Below are positions 45,501 to 54,983 of a DNA stretch of 64,000 bases, one piece after another. Each line of letters begins with the position of its first letter. Within the stretch, counting starts at the first letter, position 1. The position numbers were made by a program, and so were the translations under genes. Below the pieces are notes generated by a model. The model ran no database searches, was not told the origin of the DNA, and worked only from the letters and a program-made list of their open reading frames with translations. The stretch spans positions 620,001-684,000 of the forward strand of contig NC_041686.1 of NCBI RefSeq assembly GCF_900005765.1, in the 5' to 3' direction. The DNA comes from Plasmodium relictum. Its lineage: Eukaryota; Apicomplexa; Aconoidasida; Haemosporida; Plasmodiidae.

Positions 45501-48403
45501 GTAATAATCTTTTAGGTTTAATCATAATGGATATACATGGTAACAAATATAATATCGAGGTCACAGAGGGCGAAGTAGTAAGTGATAATGAGAATATAAA
45601 CCGTTCAGGAAGTATGCAACCAACCAGCGTAGAGAATGATGCAAGTAATGATAATGGACAGGAATTAGACACAACACCAAATGAAAATGTACATTCAGGG
45701 AGTAATGCACAAATAAATGAGAAAACACAAATAGAAACTCTTATCGATATAGATAGACCAATAGAACGTACATTGTCAGAAAATGGAGAACAAGAAGAAG
45801 AACGAAAACTAGAAGTATTAGTTGGAGAAGTTCCAAATTTAAATAGTCAGATTTCATCAGATAATGGTGCAAAAATTCAAACAAATTATAACTCATATAT
45901 TTCATTGAAGATATATCTATTAGAAATAGAAAAAAATAATAATAATTTATCACCAGAATGGACGGGACCATTTTATTTTAAAGTAAGTACTTATTATTGG
46001 TTAGGAGAAGGCATTGTAGCTTTGTCGGTATTCAAAAATAATGAACCTATAATGAATACAATAACGGAAGAATTTATAAATATGAATGCATTAAATGATA
46101 TGTACAAGCAAATTAGTAGTCAAATACAAATTAACGAAGGAAATTATACTATAACAATAAGGGGTACTATTTACAATTTTTCTGATATTCTTCAAGGATC
46201 TAATGAAGAAATAAAAGTAGAGAGAGTATATGGAGAAAGTCTCACATATTTACAAAATAAAATCAATGAAAAAAAAGGAAGCAAATCAAATTTAAAATTT
46301 AAGAATACATTAAAAAAAACAGATCCTATATATATACCTGTCACTTTTGATACTAAAAAAATAATGTATCAACCCTCACAAATAAAACCTGTTGAAGTTA
46401 GACCTGCTGAAGTTAGACCTGCTGAAGTTGGACCTGCTGAAGTTAGACCTGCTGAAGTTGGACCTGCTGAAGTTAGACCTGCTGAAGTTAGACCTGCTGA
46501 AGTTAGACCTGCTGGAACTAACTTAAATACTGTTATACAAAGTACTAACACAAATTATAATGATACGAAAATATCAAAATACTATGTAGATTTGCCTACA
46601 GAAAATGGAATTATAACCTATAAAAAAAATTTATATTATCCACACTCTCTAAAAAGTTTAGATGAAAATTCATCTGATGATAGTGTCTTTGAGGGGTTAA
46701 TTTCACTTGTAGAAAATTTGCAGGTAAGTAAATATATCGTAGAAGTTAACAATAATTATTATACAGAACAATGCGTAAGTGGAAATTGCTATGTAATTCC
46801 AGATGATATAAAAAGAATTATGAAAAGTTTTAGAAGTAATATTGTAAATGGCAAATATGAATTGGATATCCAAAAGCATATAAATTTAAGTATAGAAAAT
46901 GAAGATGGAACACCTGAGGAAAGAAAAACAATAGTAAATAAAGGTGATTTATGGATAAATATTCAAATATATAATACAAGCAATATGAATAACATTGTAT
47001 TATTAGAAAATTTTACTTTACAAAATTATTATATTAAAGAAGGAATTTTTAATATAACTTGTACAAATGGAGAATATAGAATTAATAATATTACAACTGA
47101 AGATAATAGTACTATTTCAAGTGAAATTAAAAAAGTCATGAAAATATTAGGATATGAACTACTAGATGGGGACTATGCAATATATATTGAAGCAGCTACC
47201 ATTAAACCTTTGATGTATAATAATAAAAAAGAGTATGAACAATATGAAAGCATTATAAATAATATACTTCAAATACAAGAATTTAAATATTCCTTTAAAG
47301 CAGTTGTGCATGTACTAAATGATGGAAATAATAATAGTTATTATTTTAAAAAGGTAGTAGAAGGACATTTTGAAGATACAAAAGAGGGAGAATATTCTAT
47401 AGATGTTATTAATGAAATATATAATATAACTCCTATGTATGGTGCCATTTTAAGTGAAGAAAAAGGTAAATACATTATCCACAATACATGGGATTTAAAA
47501 GAAGATATATTAATTAATTTTAATATAAAGATTTTTACTAAGGAAAATATGTCGGAATATCACAAGCGTATAGATGGAGAAGAGTATTATCTTACCATAA
47601 AGAAGTTATCAGACCAAGAAAATATGAATTATGGAACTGAACATATAACATTTATAGGAAACACTATAGGAGATGGAAGTTACTTCGTAAAAGTCTTTAA
47701 TAATATTTATACTTCAAATGTTGCATCAGGATTAAAATTAGATTCTAATATTATTAAAAATCTAATGTTATTATCCTATGAACAAATTAAAAATGGTGAC
47801 TACTTTATAAGCATTAGAAAGAAGTATGTGAAAGATAATAATATCATCTCACTTGATATAGATAAAAATACAGTAACTAAGGTTTCTGCAAAATGTTTAT
47901 ATAGTTACACTGATGTGTCAAAAGACTATATATTAATGAATGAACCAGAAAAAAATATAGATGAGGGTGTATTTGAATTGATAAAAAATTTAGATGGTTC
48001 AGGGTTTACGTTTGTTAATAAATCAAAAGAAGTAGCTTTAAAAGATATTACAGTTACTACATTAAAAAAATTACTTGATACTTTACCATGTTCTATTTAT
48101 AATGTTTCAATTAAGGCTAATATAAATAAAGACAGTTTATATACTCATGATGTACTACAACAAGGAGATATACCTTATACTACCTTACGTCAAGCAAGAA
48201 ATACTTCATATGGGACATCTCAAGAGTATCCAGTAGCACATGGAAATTTTTATAGTTATAATGCGAATGATATGAATAGAACCACGGCTTATTATAAGAA
48301 AGATGAAGGTTACACTACTATAAAGACAACTTTATGTTCAACTCCAGTTAAATCTAAATGCAAGAACCTTTTAAGAAGAAATAAAAGGGAATTTTTATAT
48401 TAA
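39539..48403 (+). CDS. Cap380: oocyst capsule protein Cap380
   Basis: Single exon of 2954 aa (about 340 kDa). Residues 1-22 form a signal peptide (IIFACLIGIVCSSWF); no transmembrane segment or GPI signal is evident. Cap380 is an extracellular protein of the Plasmodium oocyst capsule, needed for oocyst survival in the mosquito midgut. Identification rests on size, secretion, lack of other domains and its position beside CCT epsilon and nicotinamidase, as I recall for P. falciparum chromosome 3. The chain is unusually low in Asn/Lys filler for this genome and has scattered cysteine pairs (for example CQCTEC, and CTNDC near residue 600), suggesting a folded beta-rich ectodomain. Residues about 2015-2105 are Ser/Asn/Glu-rich. 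Residues 2287-2326 are eight VRPAE/VGPAE repeats. Residues about 2157-2860 contain diverged copies of a roughly 50-residue module (see findings). The C terminus ends in a basic cluster (CKNLLRRNKREF). Confidence 0.88.
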   Translation: MYIFNFYNIIFACLIGIVCSSWFNIPNIDPIKSIITKDLKKKKASSKVKRYVLDVRSFGNECVINHENICEVANYDIHIKNGIKGHIAKVILAQKNTSDLVSVHSISGQFSDNGQLIFHFNDIPSLHYNIILEISDLIYNKDYDIGKSCQCTECNDNKRTIDLKEIKDNLIYKTKIQKENKIQYPYKTFVHGKYLFSKFLFFHSEINANTIENYNTLYNNYYELVYPCSGIIMTHSEKYNLNYDLSKASCYYIYLMDKFLKQINPSSTITLKFVSPVLLAFEEDKSNYDIKVTPNQSIQLPLKYKDSFYIPRDTVNGNLITINTHKYFNNNKYIYKNNDYNRMEQVHLFRMFFKLFSQQNNISNEEMLQYTTGLILEKPSTFQDKPYNIYAEELAVLLNSFNSKFNSESIGLKKNVVIMKEEQYISSYGSVSYAYINEDQLILRESSEICLIVLESIAYELSTYINKKLSDSKKNKCHIMRTSNSYANITTMYYTYELDCNHALYYREESVSQDHKANHFLTSISLLEDVSVKLIYDDIFEYSILFNVAVNIKSFNFLTRYIPNYINNNTIITFIVTGSKSDKIENEIEIKKFSYPMNCTNDCPNIEPIIIEDNFEYIAITTICIENNGLSTICIPGDRFSYVFDTRLLRVHKININPYPEVVLTGGVHTTITEDIYCIIVRQPNIVPNENFPVTYTDRTCKELINRCHLLTTAVIVDNVEISSEIKSIHNYSKLLFLTDFNEKHEEMLQITYSTKDFNNKKRYILTHYNNSFYFNKHDNKIHLKRPMEHFDSLPKSNYDNDEYDEFDKNDNSFKELKYNIEIKSYFESENKSTIHIQMPKNNDVSMYPFGQTYINYEYIKNSIHMKFLDNYIYFYDKKEINTNISQHFINISPYNYECLGAYAYLMNKFNILVNNSLNCEALNMIIEVLLKGKLGRYFINKENKIHLNFVKRYQGAYDVFDLVEVEIYAPNTPEVPIHKYKMNVSIDENNRNLLYSHKNMKYSNKYFSNIYILMFKIAYVFNDYDIYTFFNDLTGIFLIDRFTLRNLVKLELKDKTDIQNIVNLLKNEYQILIENHTKPSEELINEISLIAAYIVELTSSYKKNSINTYITSFAGIKYFVYVDEFLYKNKEYKINDMAYKLSKYNTLIIKKKALCCSNFVDEIEKSLKYYIIYKYIVTDRIVQESEIQIISIANNVIQKLLEHPILSTDVCIPDENKSNKIIATIMEGSGYISRTTQLTYVDMECIDLDVIDHYENIIEKFITFGDSNGMFVEMYVNSSILGNSITIKEDMDYQIYFLFRNLSMPFVGKSNRKESSGLRRFLLKKGTVFQENEKTSISCYLDIVNKDSIFMLEKIIFVSKEGDRLVKEVNVEYQTFFVHPMNLITEAYLDIPKIIVKENYYSNVVECSHYSNGLESCIYPAYGYENINPFYVSYLENNQRKDILFSNNDELKKINKNSVISISRRYNIEIKGDIMIDDIYDTIRAIFHEITGSMGIYDFSKKSCGPLYLNNNQLNLVNDPNSLISNILYDTKYCIDRNSIFNKILEICNFDKKELASLFGGIRSHILPYTLNEEFANSLTQNELINLIFYFISSPPQLIEDVKMKPLYLEILELTDNPNMKVIVEENFIKINKNLLSKVHKFYIVEFNTILYEQLLNWIPDESKNKEFILRESNTNNKNVLETINYYMNRYINKNSCSDSVFTNNGSLFNAFESPTYQYPSFTYKNNDIYLKQQINGDISFNNLFLYEGRNYLNDTYINAILVLSPNRFPALNQVTFIELVANSLDNNNQIVLKCHPRKDYDKSVVQNYNLEKGTIYFVCKNIYIKYLKNGFYEFNKYLVYYEKDGQITHQQYENMPVKPIYEVKTLLQNVPNQKPSITIQRANKNQDSNIEEYLIHIKGQLKLHRDPYSVIKPAFTQRSYLLNTNIHIFDDYVAYKHFRNLKNSEYLNIPLSKYIFKGESLSISLVQSKKKNDIIDNVYSLKINKSNNLLGLIIMDIHGNKYNIEVTEGEVVSDNENINRSGSMQPTSVENDASNDNGQELDTTPNENVHSGSNAQINEKTQIETLIDIDRPIERTLSENGEQEEERKLEVLVGEVPNLNSQISSDNGAKIQTNYNSYISLKIYLLEIEKNNNNLSPEWTGPFYFKVSTYYWLGEGIVALSVFKNNEPIMNTITEEFINMNALNDMYKQISSQIQINEGNYTITIRGTIYNFSDILQGSNEEIKVERVYGESLTYLQNKINEKKGSKSNLKFKNTLKKTDPIYIPVTFDTKKIMYQPSQIKPVEVRPAEVRPAEVGPAEVRPAEVGPAEVRPAEVRPAEVRPAGTNLNTVIQSTNTNYNDTKISKYYVDLPTENGIITYKKNLYYPHSLKSLDENSSDDSVFEGLISLVENLQVSKYIVEVNNNYYTEQCVSGNCYVIPDDIKRIMKSFRSNIVNGKYELDIQKHINLSIENEDGTPEERKTIVNKGDLWINIQIYNTSNMNNIVLLENFTLQNYYIKEGIFNITCTNGEYRINNITTEDNSTISSEIKKVMKILGYELLDGDYAIYIEAATIKPLMYNNKKEYEQYESIINNILQIQEFKYSFKAVVHVLNDGNNNSYYFKKVVEGHFEDTKEGEYSIDVINEIYNITPMYGAILSEEKGKYIIHNTWDLKEDILINFNIKIFTKENMSEYHKRIDGEEYYLTIKKLSDQENMNYGTEHITFIGNTIGDGSYFVKVFNNIYTSNVASGLKLDSNIIKNLMLLSYEQIKNGDYFISIRKKYVKDNNIISLDIDKNTVTKVSAKCLYSYTDVSKDYILMNEPEKNIDEGVFELIKNLDGSGFTFVNKSKEVALKDITVTTLKKLLDTLPCSIYNVSIKANINKDSLYTHDVLQQGDIPYTTLRQARNTSYGTSQEYPVAHGNFYSYNANDMNRTTAYYKKDEGYTTIKTTLCSTPVKSKCKNLLRRNKREFLY
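46397..46516 (+). repeat. (VRPAE)8 coding minisatellite in Cap380
   Basis: Eight in-frame 15-bp units (GTTAGACCTGCTGAA), two of which read GTTGGACCTGCTGAA and the last ending GGA. The near-identical DNA and much higher G+C than the rest of the gene point to recent tandem expansion. Confidence 0.95.
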
Positions 48404-49742
48404 ATCAAATAAAATTACTAATTTTTAGAGATGCTAATTTTTATATAAGAAAGATGATTAAAAAAAATATATTAGCAATGTATGCCTATATAAAAAAAAA
48501 TATATTATTTTCATACAACTTAAAACCCTTAATGTATTTTTTTAAAATATTAAAGTTTAAATAAGTTGTACAACTTTTAAGGTATATTTTTTAAATTTAT
48601 TTTAAAGCATTTAACTAAAATTTAGTATTAGCATAATAAACTTTATACCATAAATAAGTTTTTTTGTTTATATGCTAATACTTAAAGTTTTCATAATTTT
48701 TTAAAGACTTATATGTAAATAAAAGAAAAATTTTTTTAATCTATTTTAAATTTAAATATATAAAATTAAATTAATTCAGCAATAATAATTTATATATATA
48801 TATGATAATTTAAAAAATTTTTTTTTTTTTAATAATAATATTTAAACTAATGTTTTGTTTTGAAGAATTTTTTTAACTATTTTAATTTTTTTAAAAAAAA
48901 AATTTTTTTTTTTATTAAAAAAAAAAATATATATTTTATTAAATTTTTATTCTTGAAAGTAATATATATAAAATATAATAACAATCTCTAATTAGGTAAA
49001 TTATGTATTATATTAATTTTGAAATCGAAGTGAAAGTATATATAATATCATAGCTAAAGTAATAGAGTGCAAAAAAAAATAAAAAATAAATAATAATACA
49101 ATTTAATTTAAAATTTAAATATAAAAAATTTTATTCTTTCCAAAATTTTTTTTTTTTCAATTATCTTTTATAGAATAGTACTGTGCTTTTTTTAATTATA
49201 ATAATAAAATAAGTACCATTAATCTATTAATGTAATAGTAAAAAATCAAAGAAATGCTCTTGAAATTGTAATTACCTTTTTGAGAAATATATTTTTTTTT
49301 GTGCATTATCATATTTATAAAAAATTAAAATTGCATTTATGTTATACTTAATATGAAATTTTAAAACATGTAAGATTTAAAACATTTTCGTTTATTTTTT
49401 TTATGCTTTTCTTCACAAATATATTTTTATATAAAAAATTTATTTAAAGAATATATCTATTTATATATGTATATACATATGAGTTACACATTGAAATAAT
49501 TAGGTTGTATTGAATATTTTTTTTTTTTTTTTAGTAATAAATGGATAAATAAAAAATAATATAATTAAAGAAATTTTTTTTAAAAATTATAAAACTAAAT
49601 TTCTATATTAAATGTATTAATAATTTCAATAATAAAAATAAAAAAAAAAAAGGTAGAATATCTTAATGTAATAAATAGACAATTATGCATATAAATATAT
49701 ATATATAAGTTTATAATGGTAAAATAAATATTAGCGCATAAA
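48404..49742. other. convergent 3' spacer (Cap380 / CCT epsilon)
   Basis: Both 3' UTRs lie here. It holds A/T runs and a single TAGCTA at 49051-49056 that has no obvious promoter to serve. No ORF of note. Confidence 0.7.
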
Positions 49743-51350
49743 TTAATTAAAATCATTTGGTGCAATTACATCATCAATTTTTAATATCATTTTAACAACT
49801 TGAGTAGCTAAAGAGAATTGGTTGTACTTAGAATTGAATGTTTCAAAAATTCCTTTTTCTATCATATCATCGACCTTGTAATTTAAACTGTCAATACCTA
49901 AGTGTTTTTTTTTCTCTTGAATAATTTTAGTTTTAATCTCTGAAATAATATCAATGCTATTTAATCCCATATTGTTGCATAAATTAATTGGTATAGACAA
50001 TATCGCATTACCAAAGGCTCTAATAGCATATTGCTCTATACCTTTACATTTATCAGCAACATTTTCTATTTCTAATGCAGCATAAATTTCAGTTGATCCT
50101 CCACCTGGTAAAATTCTATTATCTCTTATTAAATTACGTACAGAGCATAAAGCATCATGTACACTTCTTTCGCATTCTTCGATCATCATTTGATTTCCTC
50201 CTTTTAAAAGAATAGTAATAGCTTTCGTATTAGAACATCCTTCAATATAAACCATTGGATTATTAACAGTACCATGACTTATTTCTCTTATTAAATCAGC
50301 CTTACCTAATTTTGATTCATCAATATCTTCAAATCGAGGTATAATTTTTCCACCAGTTGCAATGGCAATTAACTCCATTTCTACTCCTCCTACCCATCTA
50401 ATTGCTGGAATATTTTCTTTTAATAATAAATAATTAGCTTCATCATCAAAACCCCATTGGCATATGACAAAGTTGGCTCCTGCCTTTTTTAAAGAATCTA
50501 CCATATCATAAAAGTATTTTTTCTCTATTGTTTGTAAATCTCTATATGCTTCAACATTTGTTATATTTAATTTGTGCTTTATTTTGGGTTTAGGAGGCTC
50601 AAAAGGACATGTTAAAATGGCTATTTTTGCATTTCTAATTTCTTTACACATTTGAGAATGGGATAATTCTTTGTTTAATACAATACCTTTTATTAAAGTT
50701 GACTCTTCTAATAATCCACCTGTCTTTCCTTCTATTTTTATTAAATCAAATCGAACATCCTTTCTTTTCATATCTGCTACTGAAAGAACAGCATCAGTTA
50801 CGATATTAGATAATAAATCTTTTTTACTTGATACAATTTTTGAACTTAGAGAAGTACTAGCAACTTTTTTTAAAATTTCATGATCATTTTTTTCAATATC
50901 AACACTTATGGCTATATCTTCAATTACTTTTAATGCTATATTACATGCATTCTCAAATCCATCAGCAATTCTTAAAGGATGTATTCCTTTATCAATTAAT
51001 GTATATGCTTCTTCTAATAAAGCACCTGCTATAATAACTACTCCTGTAGTTCCATCTCCAATTTCATTATCTTGACTTTTTGATAATTCTACTAATAATT
51101 TGGCACATTCATGTTGCACATCTATTTTTTCTAAAATTGTTGCTCCATCATTTGTTACAGTAACATTATTATCTTCACTTACAATTATTTTATCCATTCC
51201 CCTAGGCCCTATAGAACTTTTTAATATATCTGATACTACTTTTGCTGCTAATATATTGCTTTTATGAGCTTCGATTCCTTTTATCCTTTTTTTTTCTTCT
51301 TCTTTTAATATGACAAACGGTTGCCCATATTCATCTATTGCTATATTCAT
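49743..51350 (-). CDS. CCT5: T-complex protein 1 subunit epsilon (CCT5)
   Basis: Single exon of 535 aa, full length for the family (about 540 aa). CCT5 is one of eight subunits of the cytosolic group II chaperonin TRiC/CCT, which folds actin, tubulin and other proteins with ATP. Motifs: IGPRGMDKIIV, VTNDGATILEKIDV, GDGTTGVVIIAGALLEEA (ATP-binding GDGTT), PFEPPKPK followed by a KHKLNI apical strand, NFVICQWGFDD, GGVEMELIAIATGG and GGGSTEIYAAL near the C terminus. The PFEPPKPKxKH signature is characteristic of epsilon. Codon use is more balanced and G+C is higher than in neighbouring genes, as expected of a highly expressed conserved gene. The start is the only in-frame ATG before an A/T leader. 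Confidence 0.96.
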   Translation of the reverse strand: MNIAIDEYGQPFVILKEEEKKRIKGIEAHKSNILAAKVVSDILKSSIGPRGMDKIIVSEDNNVTVTNDGATILEKIDVQHECAKLLVELSKSQDNEIGDGTTGVVIIAGALLEEAYTLIDKGIHPLRIADGFENACNIALKVIEDIAISVDIEKNDHEILKKVASTSLSSKIVSSKKDLLSNIVTDAVLSVADMKRKDVRFDLIKIEGKTGGLLEESTLIKGIVLNKELSHSQMCKEIRNAKIAILTCPFEPPKPKIKHKLNITNVEAYRDLQTIEKKYFYDMVDSLKKAGANFVICQWGFDDEANYLLLKENIPAIRWVGGVEMELIAIATGGKIIPRFEDIDESKLGKADLIREISHGTVNNPMVYIEGCSNTKAITILLKGGNQMMIEECERSVHDALCSVRNLIRDNRILPGGGSTEIYAALEIENVADKCKGIEQYAIRAFGNAILSIPINLCNNMGLNSIDIISEIKTKIIQEKKKHLGIDSLNYKVDDMIEKGIFETFNSKYNQFSLATQVVKMILKIDDVIAPNDFN

Positions 51351-52614
51351 TTCGTTTAAAATAGAGTATATTAATTATACAAAAAAAAAAAAAAAAAAAG
51401 TAAAAAGTATATTATCTTCTTACTAAAACCAATTTTTATGAATATTTAAAAATATTTTTTATAAATTTTTAATGATTATTTATTATTGATAATCTCTTTT
51501 GAATTTTTTTTTAGAAATATTTTTTTCACCTTTTTAACCAATAATACACAAAAATTTAAAGAAATATTTTATATTCTCATAAAATTTATTAATTTTTATG
51601 TAATTTCATATATTTATGTATATATAGGAATAAATTTATTCTGTAAAATACATTTATAAAAATTTCATGAATTTAATTTTTTATACTTCGTATATTTTAT
51701 AATTTTTTTGTAATTTTTTATTAGAAAAAAAAGTCCATTTAACTATAGAAGTACTAAGGAAAATAATGCAGAAAAAAGCCTTTTTTTTTTTTTTTTCGGG
51801 AATATGCTATATAAAAAAAATATTTTGTTCATTCAGTTTTTTAATTTTGTAAAATTCAAAAAAAACAAAAAAAAGAAATTTAACAATTTAAATATTTTTT
51901 AAAATTATATATATAAAAGAAAAAAACATAAGAATTTATTTTTTAATATTTATTATTATGGCACTCTTTTATATAATAATTATTTTTCATAATAAATACC
52001 TTTACATAAACATTTATATATTAACTGATGAAGGCTATCGTGTAGATGATACTACATAAAAAAAAATTTAATATTTTTTTTTTCTATGTATTGATAATTA
52101 TTTTTTCTTTTAATTAATATGGATGTAGATTAATAAAAAACAATATTTTAAACTTAATTCTAAAGCTCATTTAAGAAAAAAAGAATAGATTAAGGATTCA
52201 AGTATATATTTTGATATCTTATATAAAGAATTGTCTTAATGAAAATCTTATTGAATTTAATTATTATATATTTTTTTTTATATTTTTGATTTTATTTTAG
52301 AAGAGTTATGTATTTTATTAAAAAAAAAATAATAAAATATTAAAAAGGCATGGCAAGTGACAAAAAAAAAAAAAAAAAAAATAAATAAATGAAATAATTA
52401 AATAAACATAATAAAATAATAAGTACACATTAAAAAGAAGAAATAATTAAAAAAAGAAAAAATTTGGTTTTTTATTCTTTTACATATGAATATATATTTA
52501 TTTAAAAGACAGCATATATATATATTTTAAATTATTAATATTTTAATTTTTATTTTTTTAGTTCTTAATGATCAATAAATACTTTTTTTTTTTTAATTTA
52601 TAAATTTTTAACTT
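51351..52614. other. intergenic spacer
   Basis: Promoter and leader of CCT5 and 3' flank of the CPW-WPC gene, both on the - strand. A/T homopolymers only. Confidence 0.7.
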
Positions 52615-54177
52615 TTAATTATTAATAATTTTTCCTGTTGCATTATCAACAGGACCATTAATAATAGATACATAATCTTCTTCTGACATATTATAAATTA
52701 ATTTTTTTAAAAGAATTTCATAGTTTGAACAAGGCCAAAAAATATGACATTTTTTACTAATTTCTTTTTTTTCTCTTTCATTCATATTTTTTTTCATTAA
52801 TTTATCACAGTTATATTTATAAGAGTTTGGAGCTAAACAATAACTTAAGGTTTCCTTCCACCCAATTGGGCAATTGTAAGAATAATCTCTTTTGCATTTT
52901 TCTAAGCAGCGATATGATACATTACATAATTTTTCAAATTGTTTTTTTTCTTCTATATTTCTATTTTTAAAAATATAATTTTCGTTACAATTCCCATTAT
53001 AATATTCAGATGGAGCACATTCCTTTTCATTAACTGGTAACCAAAAGTTTGGGCATAAATCATCATAATTTTTTTCGCAGGAATCAATGCAAGGATAATT
53101 AAATTGGCATTTTTGTTCATACGTCTGTTTCATTATTTTATCTAAGTGCTTTAAATATATTTTTTTTTTACAATTTCCCTTATATCTATTTGTTGCTATA
53201 CAATATTCATTGTTCCCTTCAATCCATCCTTCTGGGCATAAAACAGAATAATCACGATCACATTTTTCTTTGCATGGCCATCTAACATCACATAAATTTG
53301 AATATATCAATTTTTCTTTATTACTCATATTTGAGAATTTTATCTTATTTAAGCAATTTCCAAGATAATGCTCAGGTGCTTTGCAATATTCATCATTCAT
53401 CTTTATCCAATCTAATGGGCATAAATAATTTTCAAAATCTTGAACGCAGTTGTTATCACATTGCCAAAATACCAAACATCTTTTTTCTATTACTTTTTTT
53501 TCACTTATATCAATATCATTACTTATTTTTTTTTCACATGGCCCTATATATGAATCAGGTGCTATACACAATTTATTATTATCTTTACTTACTTTCCAAT
53601 TTAAAGGACATTTTTCCCTATAATTACGTATACAATTTTTTATTTCAGATAATGATTCATTCAAAATCTCAGTAGGTACTATTATTTTATTAGACAACCC
53701 TAATTGTGATTTTATTTCTTTATTTTTTTTTTGTAATGAATCACTTTGCTCATTCTCTTGGTTTCTTTTTTTTTCTTTTTTTTTTTCTTCTTCTTCTTTC
53801 TCTATTTTATCTTCTATTTTTTTTTTTAAACATAATTTTTTTAATTCTTCTATAACTTTTTGACTTTCATTATCTGCTTTATCTTTAAATTCCTTTTCTA
53901 TCACACTCATGCACTTTTCGTATTCATTAATTATATTCTCTCTCTCTACAACAACATTCTCTCTTTTCTTATCTATACCATTTGCTGCTTTTTTTTCTTT
54001 TTCATTTTCTATGTCAAATCTCTTTTTTAAAGAACTGTAATCATATTTACTAACTTTTCTTTTATTACTTTCGTTTATTTTCTTAATTTTTTTATTTTCG
54101 GTTTCAGATTTTAAACCGCTTAAACATTTCAAAAAAAAAATAATACAAATACAAATGTAAAATATGGAAAATTTCAT
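52615..54177 (-). CDS. CPW-WPC family protein with five domains
   Basis: Single exon of 520 aa. Residues 1-22 are a signal peptide (FSIFYICICIIFFLKCLSG). Residues about 25-165 are a charged, probably coiled-coil region rich in Lys/Glu. From about residue 178 to 490 five tandem domains follow the pattern C-x3-Y/F-x3-CP-x2-W ... C-x-A-P-x2-Y-x-G-x-C ... C-x3-W/Y-P-C. They start with CIRNYREKCPLNW, CVQDFENYLCPLDW, CDRDYSVLCPEGW, CEKNYDDLCPNFW and CKRDYSYNCPIGW. The closing motif varies (FWQC, RWPC, NYPC, SYRC, FWPC). There is no transmembrane helix or GPI signal, so the protein is secreted or held at the surface by partners. The family is restricted to apicomplexans. Members studied in P. berghei and P. 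falciparum are stored as mRNA in female gametocytes and appear on zygotes and ookinetes. Confidence 0.95.
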   Translation of the reverse strand: MKFSIFYICICIIFFLKCLSGLKSETENKKIKKINESNKRKVSKYDYSSLKKRFDIENEKEKKAANGIDKKRENVVVERENIINEYEKCMSVIEKEFKDKADNESQKVIEELKKLCLKKKIEDKIEKEEEEKKKEKKRNQENEQSDSLQKKNKEIKSQLGLSNKIIVPTEILNESLSEIKNCIRNYREKCPLNWKVSKDNNKLCIAPDSYIGPCEKKISNDIDISEKKVIEKRCLVFWQCDNNCVQDFENYLCPLDWIKMNDEYCKAPEHYLGNCLNKIKFSNMSNKEKLIYSNLCDVRWPCKEKCDRDYSVLCPEGWIEGNNEYCIATNRYKGNCKKKIYLKHLDKIMKQTYEQKCQFNYPCIDSCEKNYDDLCPNFWLPVNEKECAPSEYYNGNCNENYIFKNRNIEEKKQFEKLCNVSYRCLEKCKRDYSYNCPIGWKETLSYCLAPNSYKYNCDKLMKKNMNEREKKEISKKCHIFWPCSNYEILLKKLIYNMSEEDYVSIINGPVDNATGKIINN

Positions 54178-54983
54178 TATAAATATATTTACAATTAATA
54201 TATCACAATTTAAAAAAAAAAAATATATAAATGATATTTATATTTAATTATATAGACATGGGAGAAAATATAAAATAATTTATCTCAACGTTTGTTGATC
54301 AAATTAAGTGAACAAAAAAAGCAAAAACTAATATAATATAGAATGCAAATGATAATAAAAAGATAAACACAAAAATAATGATTAAATTTCCTTATAAAAA
54401 TATTATAAAGATATTTTAAAATCCCTTTTTAATTTTTCTCACAAATTATTGACATAATATATATGTAACTACACATAAAAAAAAAAAAAAAATATTATAT
54501 ATACAAATAATAGTGGCATATACCTCTTTTACCTTAAAAATATTTACTATGTTTAGAATAAAAAAAATAAAAATATAAAACTAAAAGGTATTTAAGTTAT
54601 TTGAAATGACAATAAAAGCTATTTAATTTTAACAAAAAAAAAAAAGGATTACATGGAGAAATTAACTCAAGAATATTAACTAAAAATGTAACAACAAAAA
54701 AAAAAGTAAAATAAAAAATTAAAAAGTTCTTTATAATAAAAATTTAATATCATTCAATTTTAAAATAATTATGCAAAAATATTAATAGAATAAATTAATA
54801 TTTATAATTTTTTTTATTGTAATACAAAAATTATTATGATTACTTATTATTATTTAATTGTAATAGTAGTGTTGTCATTAATTTTTATAATAAAATATTT
54901 TAAACTAAATAAATACATAAAAATATATTTCATTACAAAAAAAATATTAAAAAAAAATTAGATGTAAATTTGTAGAAATAAAA
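54178..54983. other. intergenic spacer
   Basis: Promoter and leader of the CPW-WPC gene and 3' UTR of Sec22. One AAGCTAT at about 54617-54623 resembles an AP2-O-type core; nothing else was seen. Confidence 0.6.

Noticed and set aside
46369-46551. Antisense ORF with GLTSA repeats
   Set aside because: It is the reverse-strand reading of the VRPAE minisatellite in Cap380, with no independent signals.
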